A model generated the notes under the pieces. It was given only the letters and a program-made list of their open reading frames with translations, was not told where the DNA came from and did no database searches. Source: Duganella aquatilis (GTDB taxonomy: Bacteria > Pseudomonadota > Gammaproteobacteria > Burkholderiales > Burkholderiaceae_D). Taken from it: a DNA stretch of 64,000 bases. Below, piece by piece: positions 26,605-34,957 of this stretch (positions are counted from its first letter, which is position 1; every line of letters begins with the position of its first letter). The translations under genes and the position numbers were made by a program. The stretch is taken from NCBI RefSeq assembly GCF_009674565.1, contig NZ_WKJL01000016.1, positions 79,849-143,848 on the forward strand, given 5' to 3'.

Positions 26605-26664
26605 AGAACCTTCGCCACATTGGCCGGAATACACGGCCAGACTAGATGTGCAAGCAAAGGTTCT
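26605..26664. repeat. Nested inverted repeat overlapping the protease start
   Basis: AGAACCTT (26605-26612) pairs with AAGGTTCT (26657-26664), and inside it TGGCCG (26621-26626) with CGGCCA (26634-26639). The GTG start of the intramembrane protease at 26648 lies inside the outer loop, so the structure could limit its translation. Confidence 0.45.
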
Positions 26665-26992
26665 ACATTCCGTGTGGTCGATCCCTGAGTTCTATGGACG
26701 GCAGCTCCTGCTGCTGCTCGTGCTGTCCCCCGTGCTGGAGGAGGTGGTGGTGCGCGCGGGTTTGCAGGAGTGGCTGATGCGGCGCGCACCGCAGGCGGTG
26801 GCGCCGCCGGTGCTGGTGTCGGCGGCGACCTTCGGCCTGCTGCACCTGCGCTCCGGCTGGCCGCATTCGCTGGCGGTGACCGTGCCGGGGCTGGCGCTGG
26901 CGCTGCTGTACCAGCGCACCCGCAGCTGGCGCTGGTGCGCCGTCGCCCATAGTGCCATGAACGCCCTTGCCATCTCAGTCTGCGGTCTATAA
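26648..26992 (+). CDS. CPBP-family glutamic intramembrane protease, JDVT-CTERM type (MrtJ-like)
   Basis: 114 residues, short for a CPBP protease but with the core motifs: EEVVVRAG (the catalytic Glu pair), FGLLHLRSG and HSAMNAL, across about four membrane segments. No ATG is available; GTG 26648 is the first start after the in-frame stop (GTG 26672 is an alternative). Small CPBP proteases of this kind are paired with JDVT-CTERM proteins and thought to cut their C-terminal anchor. The very next gene (18 bases on) ends in such a signal, which strongly supports the assignment. Start of the operon that runs to DsbD; the leader carries a nested palindrome. Confidence 0.78.
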   Translation: MQAKVLHSVWSIPEFYGRQLLLLLVLSPVLEEVVVRAGLQEWLMRRAPQAVAPPVLVSAATFGLLHLRSGWPHSLAVTVPGLALALLYQRTRSWRWCAVAHSAMNALAISVCGL

Positions 26993-27010
26993 CTTCAACT
27001 GGAGAGTGGC

Positions 27011-29131
27011 ATGAATCGATTGATAGCGCGGGTGGCGTCGGCCATCCTGCTGTTTGGCCTGGCATGGCAAGGGGCGCATGCGGCGGACGCCTTGAACGGC
27101 AAGAGCCTGTACCTGAATGGGCCGGTGAGCGGCGGCGCAAGCTGCGCTTCCTGTCACGGCCCAACGCCGGCCAATAACGTCAACGGCATCCTGGCAGCGG
27201 CCAACCAGCCGTCGGTCATCTCCAACGCCTTCGCCGCCAACCTGGGCGGCATGGGCAGTCTGTTCAACGGCAAGTTCTCGGCGGCGGAAATCGCCGACCT
27301 GGCAGCCTTCATCGGCAATCCGGGCGTGACGGCGGCGCCGGTGGCATCGCTGGCGCCAACGACGCTGACGTTCAGCGGCGCCAACATCGGCCAGGTCAGC
27401 GCGCCGCTGTCGGCCACGCTGACCAACACCGGCAACGCCACGCTGAACATCGGCGCCATCTCCATCGGCGGTGCGGCGGTGGCGGACTTCGCGCTGGGCA
27501 GCGGCAGCTGCGCCAACGGCGCTTCCATCGCGGCCGGCGCCAACTGCACCGTGCAGGCGACCTTCAAGCCAACGGCGGCCGGCGCGCGTGTGGCCACGCT
27601 GACCATCACGCACAACGCCACCGGCGGCAGCAGCGCCGTGACGCTGAACGGCACCGGCAACGCCACGCCGCAGGCGACCATCGCCTTGTCGGCGGCCAGC
27701 GTCGATTTCGGCAAGCTGCTGACCGGTACGGCGTCGGCGGTATCGACCATCACCGTGACCAACAGCGGCCAGGCGGCGCTCAACTTCACCGCCATCACGC
27801 TGGGCGGCGCCAATGCCAGCATCATCACGCGCGGCGGTAGCTGCGCTGTCGGCACTGCGGTGGCGGCGGGCGGCAGCTGCACGGTAACCCTGCAAGCCAC
27901 GCCAACCAGCGCCGGCGCCATTGCCGCCAGCCTGACTTTTGCATCGAACGCCTCCAACGGCGGAGGCGCGGCCACCGTCAACCTGACCGGCACCGCTGCG
28001 GCGCCGGCGCCAGCGCTGAGCGCGACGCCTTCCGCAGTGGCCTTCGGTTCGCAGACCATCGGTGCGGCCGCCGTATCGCAGGCGGTCACGCTGGCCAATA
28101 CCGGCAACGTGGTGCTGAACATCGCCAGCGTCGGCGTGAGCGGTTCGCCTGCTGTCACCCTGAGCAACAGTAACTGCGGTTCGACGCTGGCCGTCGGCGC
28201 CAATTGCGTCGCCACGGTGAGCTTTGCACCGACGGTGGAAGGCGCCGTCACCGCCACGCTGGCGGTGGCATCGAATGCACCGGCGCTGCAAGTGGGCATC
28301 AGCGGCGCCGGCACCACGCAAGCGACAGCCAAGCCGGTGCTGTCGGAAACCGGTCCGGTAGTCTTCGCGGACACCCAGGTCGGCAGCAGCGCCGCCGAAC
28401 ACACGACGACGCTGGGCAACACCGGCAACGCCGCGCTGAAGATCTCGACGCTGACGCTAGGCGGCAGCCAGCCGGGCGACTTCGTTGTCGGCGGCACCTG
28501 CGCGGCCGGCGCTTCGGTCAGCTCCGGCGCCAGCTGCACCATCACCACCGCCTTCAAACCGACGGCGCCCGGCGCCCGCAGCGCGGACCTGATGCTGGTG
28601 ACCGACAGCGGCGCCCAGTTCCACCTGACGCTGAACGGCAATGGCGTGGCCGTGGTGGTCACCGCACCGTCGCTGACGATCAGTCCACAGAGCTTCGACT
28701 ACGGTTCGGTGACCATCGGCGCTGCCGCCGCCACCCGCCGTTTCACGCTGACCAACAGCGGCGCCGCGGCGGTAACGCTGTCGGCTGCCACCTTCAGCGG
28801 TCCGTTCGCCGTGGTCGCGGACAGCACCGGCTGCGCCGCCTTCCCGGTGACCCTGCAAGCCGGCGCATCGTGCGATCTGGTGATCGGCTATGCACCAACC
28901 AATGCAGGCGCCAGCAACGGCACCGCAACCATCCAGGCCGGCGCCGGCGCAAGCTGGAATATCGCGCTGAGCGGCCAGGGCGTTACCGCGATGCCCAACG
29001 CATCGCCCTCCAACCACGGCGGCGGCGGCTGCTCGGCCTCGCAGGACGTGACCGATCCTACGCTGGCCGCGCTGCTGGTGCTGTCGCTGTTCGTCATCGT
29101 ATGGCGTCGTCGCAAAGGAGACATGAAATGA
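27011..29131 (+). CDS. Secreted c-type haem, choice-of-anchor-D repeat protein with JDVT-CTERM-like sorting signal
   Basis: 706 residues. Signal peptide to about residue 24 (GAHA), then a cytochrome-c-like domain with haem motif C45-A-S-C48-H49 and FSAAEIADLAAFI. Five repeats of about 100 residues follow (from about 113 to 660), each an Ig-like choice-of-anchor-D unit with a Cys pair such as SCANGASIAAGANC or TCAAGASVSSGASC. The C-terminus is Gly-rich (HGGGG), C674, SQDVTDPTL, a hydrophobic helix and WRRRK, which matches the JDVT-CTERM layout. Expected path: Sec export, disulfide formation, haem attachment, cleavage by the upstream protease. Its stop overlaps the TlpA start. No second haem or Met ligand is certain. 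Confidence 0.85.
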   Translation: MNRLIARVASAILLFGLAWQGAHAADALNGKSLYLNGPVSGGASCASCHGPTPANNVNGILAAANQPSVISNAFAANLGGMGSLFNGKFSAAEIADLAAFIGNPGVTAAPVASLAPTTLTFSGANIGQVSAPLSATLTNTGNATLNIGAISIGGAAVADFALGSGSCANGASIAAGANCTVQATFKPTAAGARVATLTITHNATGGSSAVTLNGTGNATPQATIALSAASVDFGKLLTGTASAVSTITVTNSGQAALNFTAITLGGANASIITRGGSCAVGTAVAAGGSCTVTLQATPTSAGAIAASLTFASNASNGGGAATVNLTGTAAAPAPALSATPSAVAFGSQTIGAAAVSQAVTLANTGNVVLNIASVGVSGSPAVTLSNSNCGSTLAVGANCVATVSFAPTVEGAVTATLAVASNAPALQVGISGAGTTQATAKPVLSETGPVVFADTQVGSSAAEHTTTLGNTGNAALKISTLTLGGSQPGDFVVGGTCAAGASVSSGASCTITTAFKPTAPGARSADLMLVTDSGAQFHLTLNGNGVAVVVTAPSLTISPQSFDYGSVTIGAAAATRRFTLTNSGAAAVTLSAATFSGPFAVVADSTGCAAFPVTLQAGASCDLVIGYAPTNAGASNGTATIQAGAGASWNIALSGQGVTAMPNASPSNHGGGGCSASQDVTDPTLAALLVLSLFVIVWRRRKGDMK

Positions 29132-29616
29132 AATGGAAGATGCTGATGCTTGCCGCCACGCTGGCGGCATCCTCTGCCCAGGCGCTGGAGAAAGGCGCTC
29201 CGGCGCCGCAGTTCGACCTGCCGGGCGTGGACGGCGCAATCAAACTGGCCAAGCTGCAGGGGAAAGTGGTGTACGTCGACTTCTGGGCCTCGTGGTGCGG
29301 TCCGTGCCGCCAGTCCTTCCCGTGGATGAACGAGATGCAGGCCAAGTATGGCGCCAAGGGCCTGCAGATCGTCGGCGTCAATGTCGACGCCAAGAGCGAT
29401 GACGCGCGCCAGTTCCTGACCGCGACGCCGGCGCGCTTCGCCATCGCCTTCGATCCGCAGGGGGCGACGCCGCGCAACTACGGCATCAAGGGCATGCCGA
29501 GCAGCGTGCTGATTGGGCCGGACGGCAAGGTCCTGCTGGAGCACTCCGGCTTCCGCGAGGCCGATCGCGCCGAGCTGGAAAGCAAAATCCAGTCCGCGCT
29601 GGGAGCCGTCAAATGA
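29128..29616 (+). CDS. TlpA-family periplasmic thioredoxin-like protein
   Basis: 162 residues from ATG 29128, overlapping the previous stop by 4 bases. Signal peptide MKWKMLMLAATLAASSAQA, then LEKGAPAPQFDLPG, the usual TlpA/ResA start. Active site W-C57-G-P-C60 in DFWASWCGPCRQSFP, and the cis-Pro block GIKGMPSSVLIGPDG. A reductase or isomerase of periplasmic thiols, plausible partners being the haem CxxCH or repeat disulfides of the preceding protein. Electrons would come from the DsbD encoded further down. Confidence 0.92.
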   Translation: MKWKMLMLAATLAASSAQALEKGAPAPQFDLPGVDGAIKLAKLQGKVVYVDFWASWCGPCRQSFPWMNEMQAKYGAKGLQIVGVNVDAKSDDARQFLTATPARFAIAFDPQGATPRNYGIKGMPSSVLIGPDGKVLLEHSGFREADRAELESKIQSALGAVK

Positions 29617-29828
29617 AGGCCGCACTGGCTGTGATGCTGATGGCGGCACTGAGCGGCTGCGCCTCGCTCGGCAATGTGCAGCCGTGGGAGAAGGGCACGC
29701 TCGCGCGCAGCGAGATGACCTTCAAGGACGGCACGTTGTTCAACCGCTACGACGACCATATCTACACCAGCCGCGAAGCCTCGTCCGGCGGCGCCGGCGT
29801 GGGCGGCGGCGGTTGCGGCTGCAATTGA
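29613..29828 (+). CDS. DUF4266 small lipoprotein with Gly/Cys C-terminus
   Basis: 71 residues. Lipobox LSGC16 after a short signal sequence, then VQPWEKGTLARSEM, the signature of DUF4266, and HIYTSREASSGG. The C-terminus is Gly-rich and ends GGGGC68-G-C70-N, a free Cys pair that could bind metal or be crosslinked. The ATG overlaps the TlpA stop (ATGA). DUF4266 genes are found beside DUF3570, ApbE and thioredoxin genes in many proteobacteria. Function not known. Confidence 0.8.
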   Translation: MKAALAVMLMAALSGCASLGNVQPWEKGTLARSEMTFKDGTLFNRYDDHIYTSREASSGGAGVGGGGCGCN

Positions 29829-29838
29829 AAGCGACGTT

Positions 29839-30972
29839 ATGACGATCAATAAAGAGAGCGGCGTCGCCGCAGCATCCATCCTGACGGCGGCGCTGATGCT
29901 GCCGGGCTTGCAGGCGCACGCCGAAGCGCCGCCGACCAATGGCGTCATCAGCGTCGGCTACCTGGATTACCGCGACAGCCAGCCGGGTTTCGACCGCATC
30001 AACGTGCATGCGCCATCGATTTCCATCATGGCGCCGGTGGCGGGCGTGTGGAGCGTCAGCGGTTCGCTGGTGAAGGATGATGTCTCCGGCGCTTCGCCGC
30101 GCTATCACACGGCGGTCTCGGGCGCGTCGCGCATGAGCGATGACCGCAAGGCCGGCGATGCGTCGCTGACCCGTTACCTGGAACGCGGCAGCGTGACGGT
30201 GGGGGCGGCGTATTCGACCGAGCACGATTATGTGTCGCGCGCGCTGTCGCTGCAGGGCACGTATGAAAGCGAGGACCGCAACACCACGTGGAGTGCGGGC
30301 ATCGGCCACTCCGACGACCGCATCGATCCGGTGAACCACATCGTGGTCAATGAGCGCAAGCGCAGCACCAACTTCCTGCTCGGCGTGACGCAGGTGCTGA
30401 CGGTGAACGACGTGGCGCAGCTGACGCTGGGCTACGACAACGGCAGCGGCTATTTTTCCGATCCGTACAAGTCGTTCGACAACCGGCCGCGCAGCCGTTC
30501 GGAAGCCACGCTGCTGGCGCGCTGGAACCACCATATCGCGGCCACCGGCGGCACCAGCCGGCTGTCGTATCGCTACTACCACGACAGCTTCGGCGTGCGC
30601 GGTCACACGCTGGGCGGCGAGTATGTGCAGCCGTTGTCCGACGGCTGGAGCGTGACGCCGGAAGTGCGGCTGTACACGCAGAGTGCGGCCAGCTTCTACT
30701 ACGACCCGGTGTACGACAGCCGCTTGGGCGCGCCGTTCCCGCCGGGGTACAACGGCACCGGTTATATGTCGGCGGACCAGCGACTGTCCGGTTTTGGCGC
30801 GGTGACGCTGGGCCTCAAGGTCAGCAAGCAGATCGACAAACTGTGGTCGGTGGACGCCAAGGTCTCCGCCTACCAGCAGCGCGGCAGCTGGCGCCTGTTC
30901 CATGACGGCAGTCCGGGGCTGGATACCTTCCGTGCGCAGACGCTGCAGATCGCCATCAACCGCCAATGGTAG
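29839..30972 (+). CDS. DUF3570 outer-membrane beta-barrel with candidate flavinylation motif
   Basis: 377 residues. A signal-like stretch (AAASILTAALMLPGLQAHA, then EAP) precedes alternating beta-strand sequence throughout and the terminal LQIAINRQW with an aromatic end, fitting an outer-membrane barrel. Residues 80-86 read D-D-V-S-G-A-S, resembling the D-x-x-S/T-G-A-T/S sequence at which ApbE attaches FMN (for example in NqrC), and a second SGAS lies at 94-97. The gene overlaps apbE by 7 bases, which supports this. The candidate FMN site is inferred. DUF3570 function is not established. Confidence 0.78.
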   Translation: MTINKESGVAAASILTAALMLPGLQAHAEAPPTNGVISVGYLDYRDSQPGFDRINVHAPSISIMAPVAGVWSVSGSLVKDDVSGASPRYHTAVSGASRMSDDRKAGDASLTRYLERGSVTVGAAYSTEHDYVSRALSLQGTYESEDRNTTWSAGIGHSDDRIDPVNHIVVNERKRSTNFLLGVTQVLTVNDVAQLTLGYDNGSGYFSDPYKSFDNRPRSRSEATLLARWNHHIAATGGTSRLSYRYYHDSFGVRGHTLGGEYVQPLSDGWSVTPEVRLYTQSAASFYYDPVYDSRLGAPFPPGYNGTGYMSADQRLSGFGAVTLGLKVSKQIDKLWSVDAKVSAYQQRGSWRLFHDGSPGLDTFRAQTLQIAINRQW

Positions 30973-31865
30973 ACGCCATCCACCGCTTGCCGTTCGACGC
31001 CATGGGCAGCCGTTGCGAGATACGGCTGGCGGCGGCGGACGTCGATAGCGCGCAACGCCTGATGCAGCGGGCGGTGGCGGAGGTACGGCGCATCGAGCAT
31101 AAATATTCGCGCTATCGGCCGGACAGCATCGTTTCGCGGATCAACGCGGCGGCTGGCGGTAGGGCGGTGGCGATCGATCACGAGACGGCCGGCTTGTTCA
31201 GCTACGCCAACGCGCTGTTCGGCGCCAGCGATGGCCTGTTCGACATCACCTCCGGCGTGCTGCGGCGAGCCTGGGATTTTCGCCAGCCGCGCGTGCCGTC
31301 GGCGGCGGTGCTGGCGCCTTTGCTGGCGCTGGTGGGCTGGCGGCAGGTGCTGTTCAGCAAGGGCGAAGCGTATCTGTCGACGGCTGGCATGGAGATCGAT
31401 TTCGGCGGCTTCGGCAAGGAGTATGCGGCCGACCGCGCGGCGACGCTGCTGGCCGATGCCGGCGTGCGCCACGGTTACGTGAACCTGGGCGGCGACATGC
31501 GTTTCATCGGGCCGCGCATGGATGGCCGGCCGTGGCAGATCGGCATTCAGGATCCGCGCGATGCGCAGAGCGTGCTGGCCACGATACCCATCAGCGAAGG
31601 CGCGCTGGCCACCAGCGGCGACTACGAGCGCTTCTTCGAACTCGATGGGCAGCGCTATTGCCACATTCTCGATCCGCGCGATGGCATGCCGGTGCGCTAC
31701 TGGCGTTCGGTGAGCGTGCTGGCGCCGGTGGCGATTGCAGCCGGCAGTTGTTCGACTATCGCGATGCTCAAGCAGCGCGACGGGCTGGATTTTTTAAATA
31801 CGTCCGACATGGCTTATCTGGCGGTCGATGACGAAGGACAGATGTTGTATAGGGATCTGACATGA
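30966..31865 (+). CDS. apbE: ApbE-type FAD:protein FMN transferase
   Basis: 299 residues. Family blocks: DAMGSRCEIR near the N-terminus, DFGGFGKEYAAD for the flavin site, YVNLGGDMRFIG, ATSGDYERFFE for Mg binding, and HILDPRDGMPV. Transfers FMN from FAD to Thr or Ser in exported proteins. No signal peptide is visible, although the family usually acts outside the cytoplasm; the frame's start may be longer or translocation may use another route. It overlaps the DUF3570 gene before it and dsbD after it, making the three a translationally linked set. Confidence 0.92.
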   Translation: MVDAIHRLPFDAMGSRCEIRLAAADVDSAQRLMQRAVAEVRRIEHKYSRYRPDSIVSRINAAAGGRAVAIDHETAGLFSYANALFGASDGLFDITSGVLRRAWDFRQPRVPSAAVLAPLLALVGWRQVLFSKGEAYLSTAGMEIDFGGFGKEYAADRAATLLADAGVRHGYVNLGGDMRFIGPRMDGRPWQIGIQDPRDAQSVLATIPISEGALATSGDYERFFELDGQRYCHILDPRDGMPVRYWRSVSVLAPVAIAAGSCSTIAMLKQRDGLDFLNTSDMAYLAVDDEGQMLYRDLT

Positions 31866-33661
31866 ACATGCACAAATGGTTGAAGGCCTTGCTGGCGATG
31901 GTGATGTTGTTCTGCGCCTGGGCGCGGGCGGGAGATTTTCTGGAGCCTGAGCAGGCGTTCCAGTTGCAGGGCGAGCTGGTGGACGCGCATACGGTGCGCC
32001 TGACCTGGGTGATCGCGCCGGAATACCACTTGTATCGCGATCGCCTGAGCTTCAACGGCGGCGTTGGTGCGCCGACGCTGCCGGCCGGGCTCCGCAAGTT
32101 CGACGCCAACTTTAACAAGGAGATGGAAACCTACCAGAACAAGCTGGTGGTGGACCTGCCGGTGACGGCCGCCGCGCCGTTCACGCTGCAGGTGGGCTAC
32201 CAGGGCTGTGCGGATGCGGGCTTGTGCTACTCGCCGGCGTCGCAGAGCTATCGCGTTGATCCGGCCGTGCCGGGCAAGCTGACGCCAGCCGCACCGGCCG
32301 CCGCGCCAGCCGTGCCAGTCGCGCAGCCGAGTGCCGCCGCACCGGCCGCCGCGCCGGAAGACGACAGCTCGCTGGCCCAGCGCACGCTGCAAAGCGGCAG
32401 CGCGTGGCGCATCGGCCTGGCCTTCCTGGCCTTCGGCCTGCTGCTGTCGTTCACGCCGTGCGTGCTGCCGATGGTGCCTATCCTGTCCTCGATCATCGTC
32501 GGCGAAGGCGCCGTGTCGCGCGGCCGTGGCTTCACGCTGGCGCTGGCGTATTCGCTCGGCATGGCGCTGGTCTACACCTCGCTGGGCGTGGCTGCCGGCC
32601 TGGCTGGCGAAGGCCTGGCCGGCGCGCTGCAAAAGCCGTGGGTGTTGCTGACCTTCGGTGCGCTGCTGGTCGGCCTGGCCCTGTCGATGTTCGATGTCTA
32701 TCAATTGCAGCTGCCGAGCGGCCTGCAAAGCCGCCTGAGTGAAACCAGCAGCGGCATGAGCGGCGGCCGTTTCGCCGGCGTGTTCGTGATGGGCGCCTTG
32801 TCGGCGCTGATCGTCGGCCCGTGCGTGGCGGGACCGCTGGCCGGCGCGCTGCTCTACATCAGCCAGACACGCAACGTCTGGACCGGCGGCTGGGCCTTGT
32901 TCTCGATGGCGGCCGGTATGAGCGTGCCGCTGCTGCTGACCGGCGTATCGGCCGGCAGCCTGCTGCCGCGCGCCGGCGCCTGGATGAACGGCGTGAAGAA
33001 AGTCTTCGGCCTGCTGCTGATCGCGGTGGCCATCTGGATGGTGTCGCCGGTGTTCCCGGTCACGGTGGACATGGCGTTGTGGGGCATCTTCGCCTTGTTG
33101 TGCGCCGTCTTCCTGCACGTGTTCGAGCCGCTGCAAAAGGGCGCAGAGCTGCGCGCCTACGTCGGCAAGACGCTGGGCCTGGCCTTCCTGCTGGCCGGCC
33201 TGTTCGAATTGACCGGCGCCGCCAGCGCCGGCCGCGATGTGTTGCAGCCGCTGGGGCACCTGAGCATCGCCCGCACCGACAAGCCGGCGGCGGGGGACGG
33301 TGGCGACGTCCGCTTCAGCCGCATCAAGACGGCGGCCGAACTGGATCGGGTACTGGCCGCCAGCAGCACGCCGGTGATGCTGGACTTCTATGCCGACTGG
33401 TGCGTGTCCTGCAAGGAGATGGAGCGTTTCACTTTCTCGAAGCCGGAAGTGGCGGGCAAGCTGAAACAGGTGAAACTGATCCAGGTCGACGTCACCGCCA
33501 ACAACGCCGACGACAAGGAGCTGATGAAGCGTTTCGGCCTGTTCGGCCCACCGGGCATCATCCTGTTCAAGGCCGGCAAGGAAATTCCGGACAGCCGCGT
33601 GATCGGCTTCCTGGCCGCGGAACCGTTCGTGCAGCATCTGGCGCGGCATATCGATTCCTGA
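31862..33661 (+). CDS. dsbD: Thiol:disulfide interchange protein DsbD
   Basis: 599 residues, three-part layout. The signal peptide (MLFCAWARA) leads into DsbD-alpha with the Cys pair GCADAGLC. An eight-helix membrane domain holds FTPCVLPMVP and VGPCVAGPLAG, whose Cys residues carry electrons across the membrane. The C-terminal thioredoxin-like domain has DWC514-V-S-C517-KEME. Passes electrons from cytoplasmic thioredoxin to periplasmic reductases. ATG overlaps the apbE stop by 4 bases. In this operon it probably serves the TlpA protein and the Cys-rich haem/repeat protein. Not a short CcdA variant. Confidence 0.95.
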   Translation: MNMHKWLKALLAMVMLFCAWARAGDFLEPEQAFQLQGELVDAHTVRLTWVIAPEYHLYRDRLSFNGGVGAPTLPAGLRKFDANFNKEMETYQNKLVVDLPVTAAAPFTLQVGYQGCADAGLCYSPASQSYRVDPAVPGKLTPAAPAAAPAVPVAQPSAAAPAAAPEDDSSLAQRTLQSGSAWRIGLAFLAFGLLLSFTPCVLPMVPILSSIIVGEGAVSRGRGFTLALAYSLGMALVYTSLGVAAGLAGEGLAGALQKPWVLLTFGALLVGLALSMFDVYQLQLPSGLQSRLSETSSGMSGGRFAGVFVMGALSALIVGPCVAGPLAGALLYISQTRNVWTGGWALFSMAAGMSVPLLLTGVSAGSLLPRAGAWMNGVKKVFGLLLIAVAIWMVSPVFPVTVDMALWGIFALLCAVFLHVFEPLQKGAELRAYVGKTLGLAFLLAGLFELTGAASAGRDVLQPLGHLSIARTDKPAAGDGGDVRFSRIKTAAELDRVLAASSTPVMLDFYADWCVSCKEMERFTFSKPEVAGKLKQVKLIQVDVTANNADDKELMKRFGLFGPPGIILFKAGKEIPDSRVIGFLAAEPFVQHLARHIDS

Positions 33662-33682
33662 ATCGCAGGTAGAATACGCGGT

Positions 33683-34435
33683 ATGAAACCGCTCGTATTC
33701 CTCATGCTGTGCGCCGCTGCGGCGCCTCTTTACGCCCAGGACGACGCTGTCCTGCCTTACCGTCCATCGGTTTCCAGCCCGGCGCAATTGCCGGTGCCGG
33801 GACAGCTGGAATTCGAGACCGGCTTCCTGAACACCAGGTCCAGCGACAGCCGGCGCGGCAGCCTGCCGTACACCTTCAAGCTGGCGTTCAATGAGCAGTG
33901 GGGCGTGCTGGTGGGCGGCGAAGGCTACGTCTCGGAACATGACGACGGCAGCCCGCGCCAGCGCGGCATCGGCGACACCACCTTCGTGCTGAAACGCGCC
34001 TTCCTGATTGACGACGCCACCGCGCTGGGCCTGGAGCTGGGCGCCAAGGCGCCGACGGCGAAGGACACCATCGGCAGCGGCAAGAGCGATTACAGCATCA
34101 ACGGTATTCTCAGCCGCGACTTCGGCGACATCCACATGGACGCCAACCTGAACGCGACCAGGCTGGGGGCCTACGATGCCGGCACCGGACGCACGCAGAC
34201 CGGCTGGTCGGCGTCGTTCTCCGTGCCGGTGGCGGAAAAATGGAGCGCGACCGGCGAGCTGTCCGGCACCCACCGCGAGAACACGCAGAACACCGCGCAG
34301 CTGCTGGTGGCCGCCGCCTACAGCCCGAACAAGCGGCTGGTGTTCGACTTCGGCGTGGCGCACGGCATGACGTCGGCCTCGCAGGACTGGTCGCTGTTCG
34401 GCGGCGTCACGCTGCCGCTGGCCAAGCTCTGGTGA
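33683..34435 (+). CDS. Putative outer-membrane beta-barrel, phenol-MetA-degradation-like
   Basis: 250 residues. Signal peptide MKPLVFLMLCAAAAPLYA, then QDDAV. Repeated short beta strands (LEFETGF, FKLAFNEQWGVLVGGEG, GIGDTTFVLKRAF, FGVAHG) and a C-terminal FGGVTLPLAKLW suggest a 12-strand-type barrel, as in the phenol-MetA-degradation/transporter families. It follows dsbD by 21 bases and could be the last gene of the operon, though the gap is larger than within it. Its stop codon abuts the convergent regulator gene. Substrate not known. Confidence 0.65.
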   Translation: MKPLVFLMLCAAAAPLYAQDDAVLPYRPSVSSPAQLPVPGQLEFETGFLNTRSSDSRRGSLPYTFKLAFNEQWGVLVGGEGYVSEHDDGSPRQRGIGDTTFVLKRAFLIDDATALGLELGAKAPTAKDTIGSGKSDYSINGILSRDFGDIHMDANLNATRLGAYDAGTGRTQTGWSASFSVPVAEKWSATGELSGTHRENTQNTAQLLVAAAYSPNKRLVFDFGVAHGMTSASQDWSLFGGVTLPLAKLW

Positions 34436-34957
34436 TCAGACCAGCGGCAGCGCCGTGGTGTCCTTGATGCGCTGAAGCGCGAACGAGGACTTCACGTCCA
34501 GCACCGCCGGGTGGCGCAGCAGCGTCGCCATCATGAAGCGCGAGAAGTGGTCCATGTCTTCCACGTGCACGCGCAGCAGATAATCCATCTCGCCGGTCAT
34601 CGCGTAGCAGGCCACCACTTCCGGCCACTGCGCCACCGATTCGGCGAAGTCGGCGCGCGGCGACGGCGGCGCGTTGACGGCGCCCAGCGCGCGGGCATTG
34701 CTGTGCGCCGCCGCGTCGCTGTGCTTTTCCAGCCGCACGTTCACATACGCCAGCAGGCCGAGGCCGATCTTGTCCGGGTCCAGCAGCGCCACGTACTGGC
34801 GGATCACGCCGGCTTCTTCCAGCCGCTTGATGCGGCGCAGGCAGGGCGAGGGCGACAGCGCCACCAGCTCGGCCACGTCCTGGTTCGACAGGCGGCCGTC
34901 GGATTGCAATATGGACAGAATCTTACGGTCGGTTTTGTCCAGCGCGATTTTGGTCAT
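34436..34957 (-). CDS. Lrp/AsnC-family transcriptional regulator
   Basis: 173 residues starting MTKIALDKTDRKILSILQSD. N-terminal HTH (QDVAELVALSPSPCLRRIKRLEEAGVI split over the domain) and C-terminal RAM ligand domain with EVVACYAMTGEMDYLLRVHV. A Pro-containing insertion (GAVNAPPSPR) sits before the ligand domain. Divergent from the hydroxyphenylpyruvate dioxygenase gene with 126 bases between starts, so it is a good candidate for amino-acid-responsive control of HPPD and of the oxidoreductase that follows. Ligand inferred as an aromatic amino acid, not shown. Confidence 0.88.
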   Translation of the reverse strand: MTKIALDKTDRKILSILQSDGRLSNQDVAELVALSPSPCLRRIKRLEEAGVIRQYVALLDPDKIGLGLLAYVNVRLEKHSDAAAHSNARALGAVNAPPSPRADFAESVAQWPEVVACYAMTGEMDYLLRVHVEDMDHFSRFMMATLLRHPAVLDVKSSFALQRIKDTTALPLV

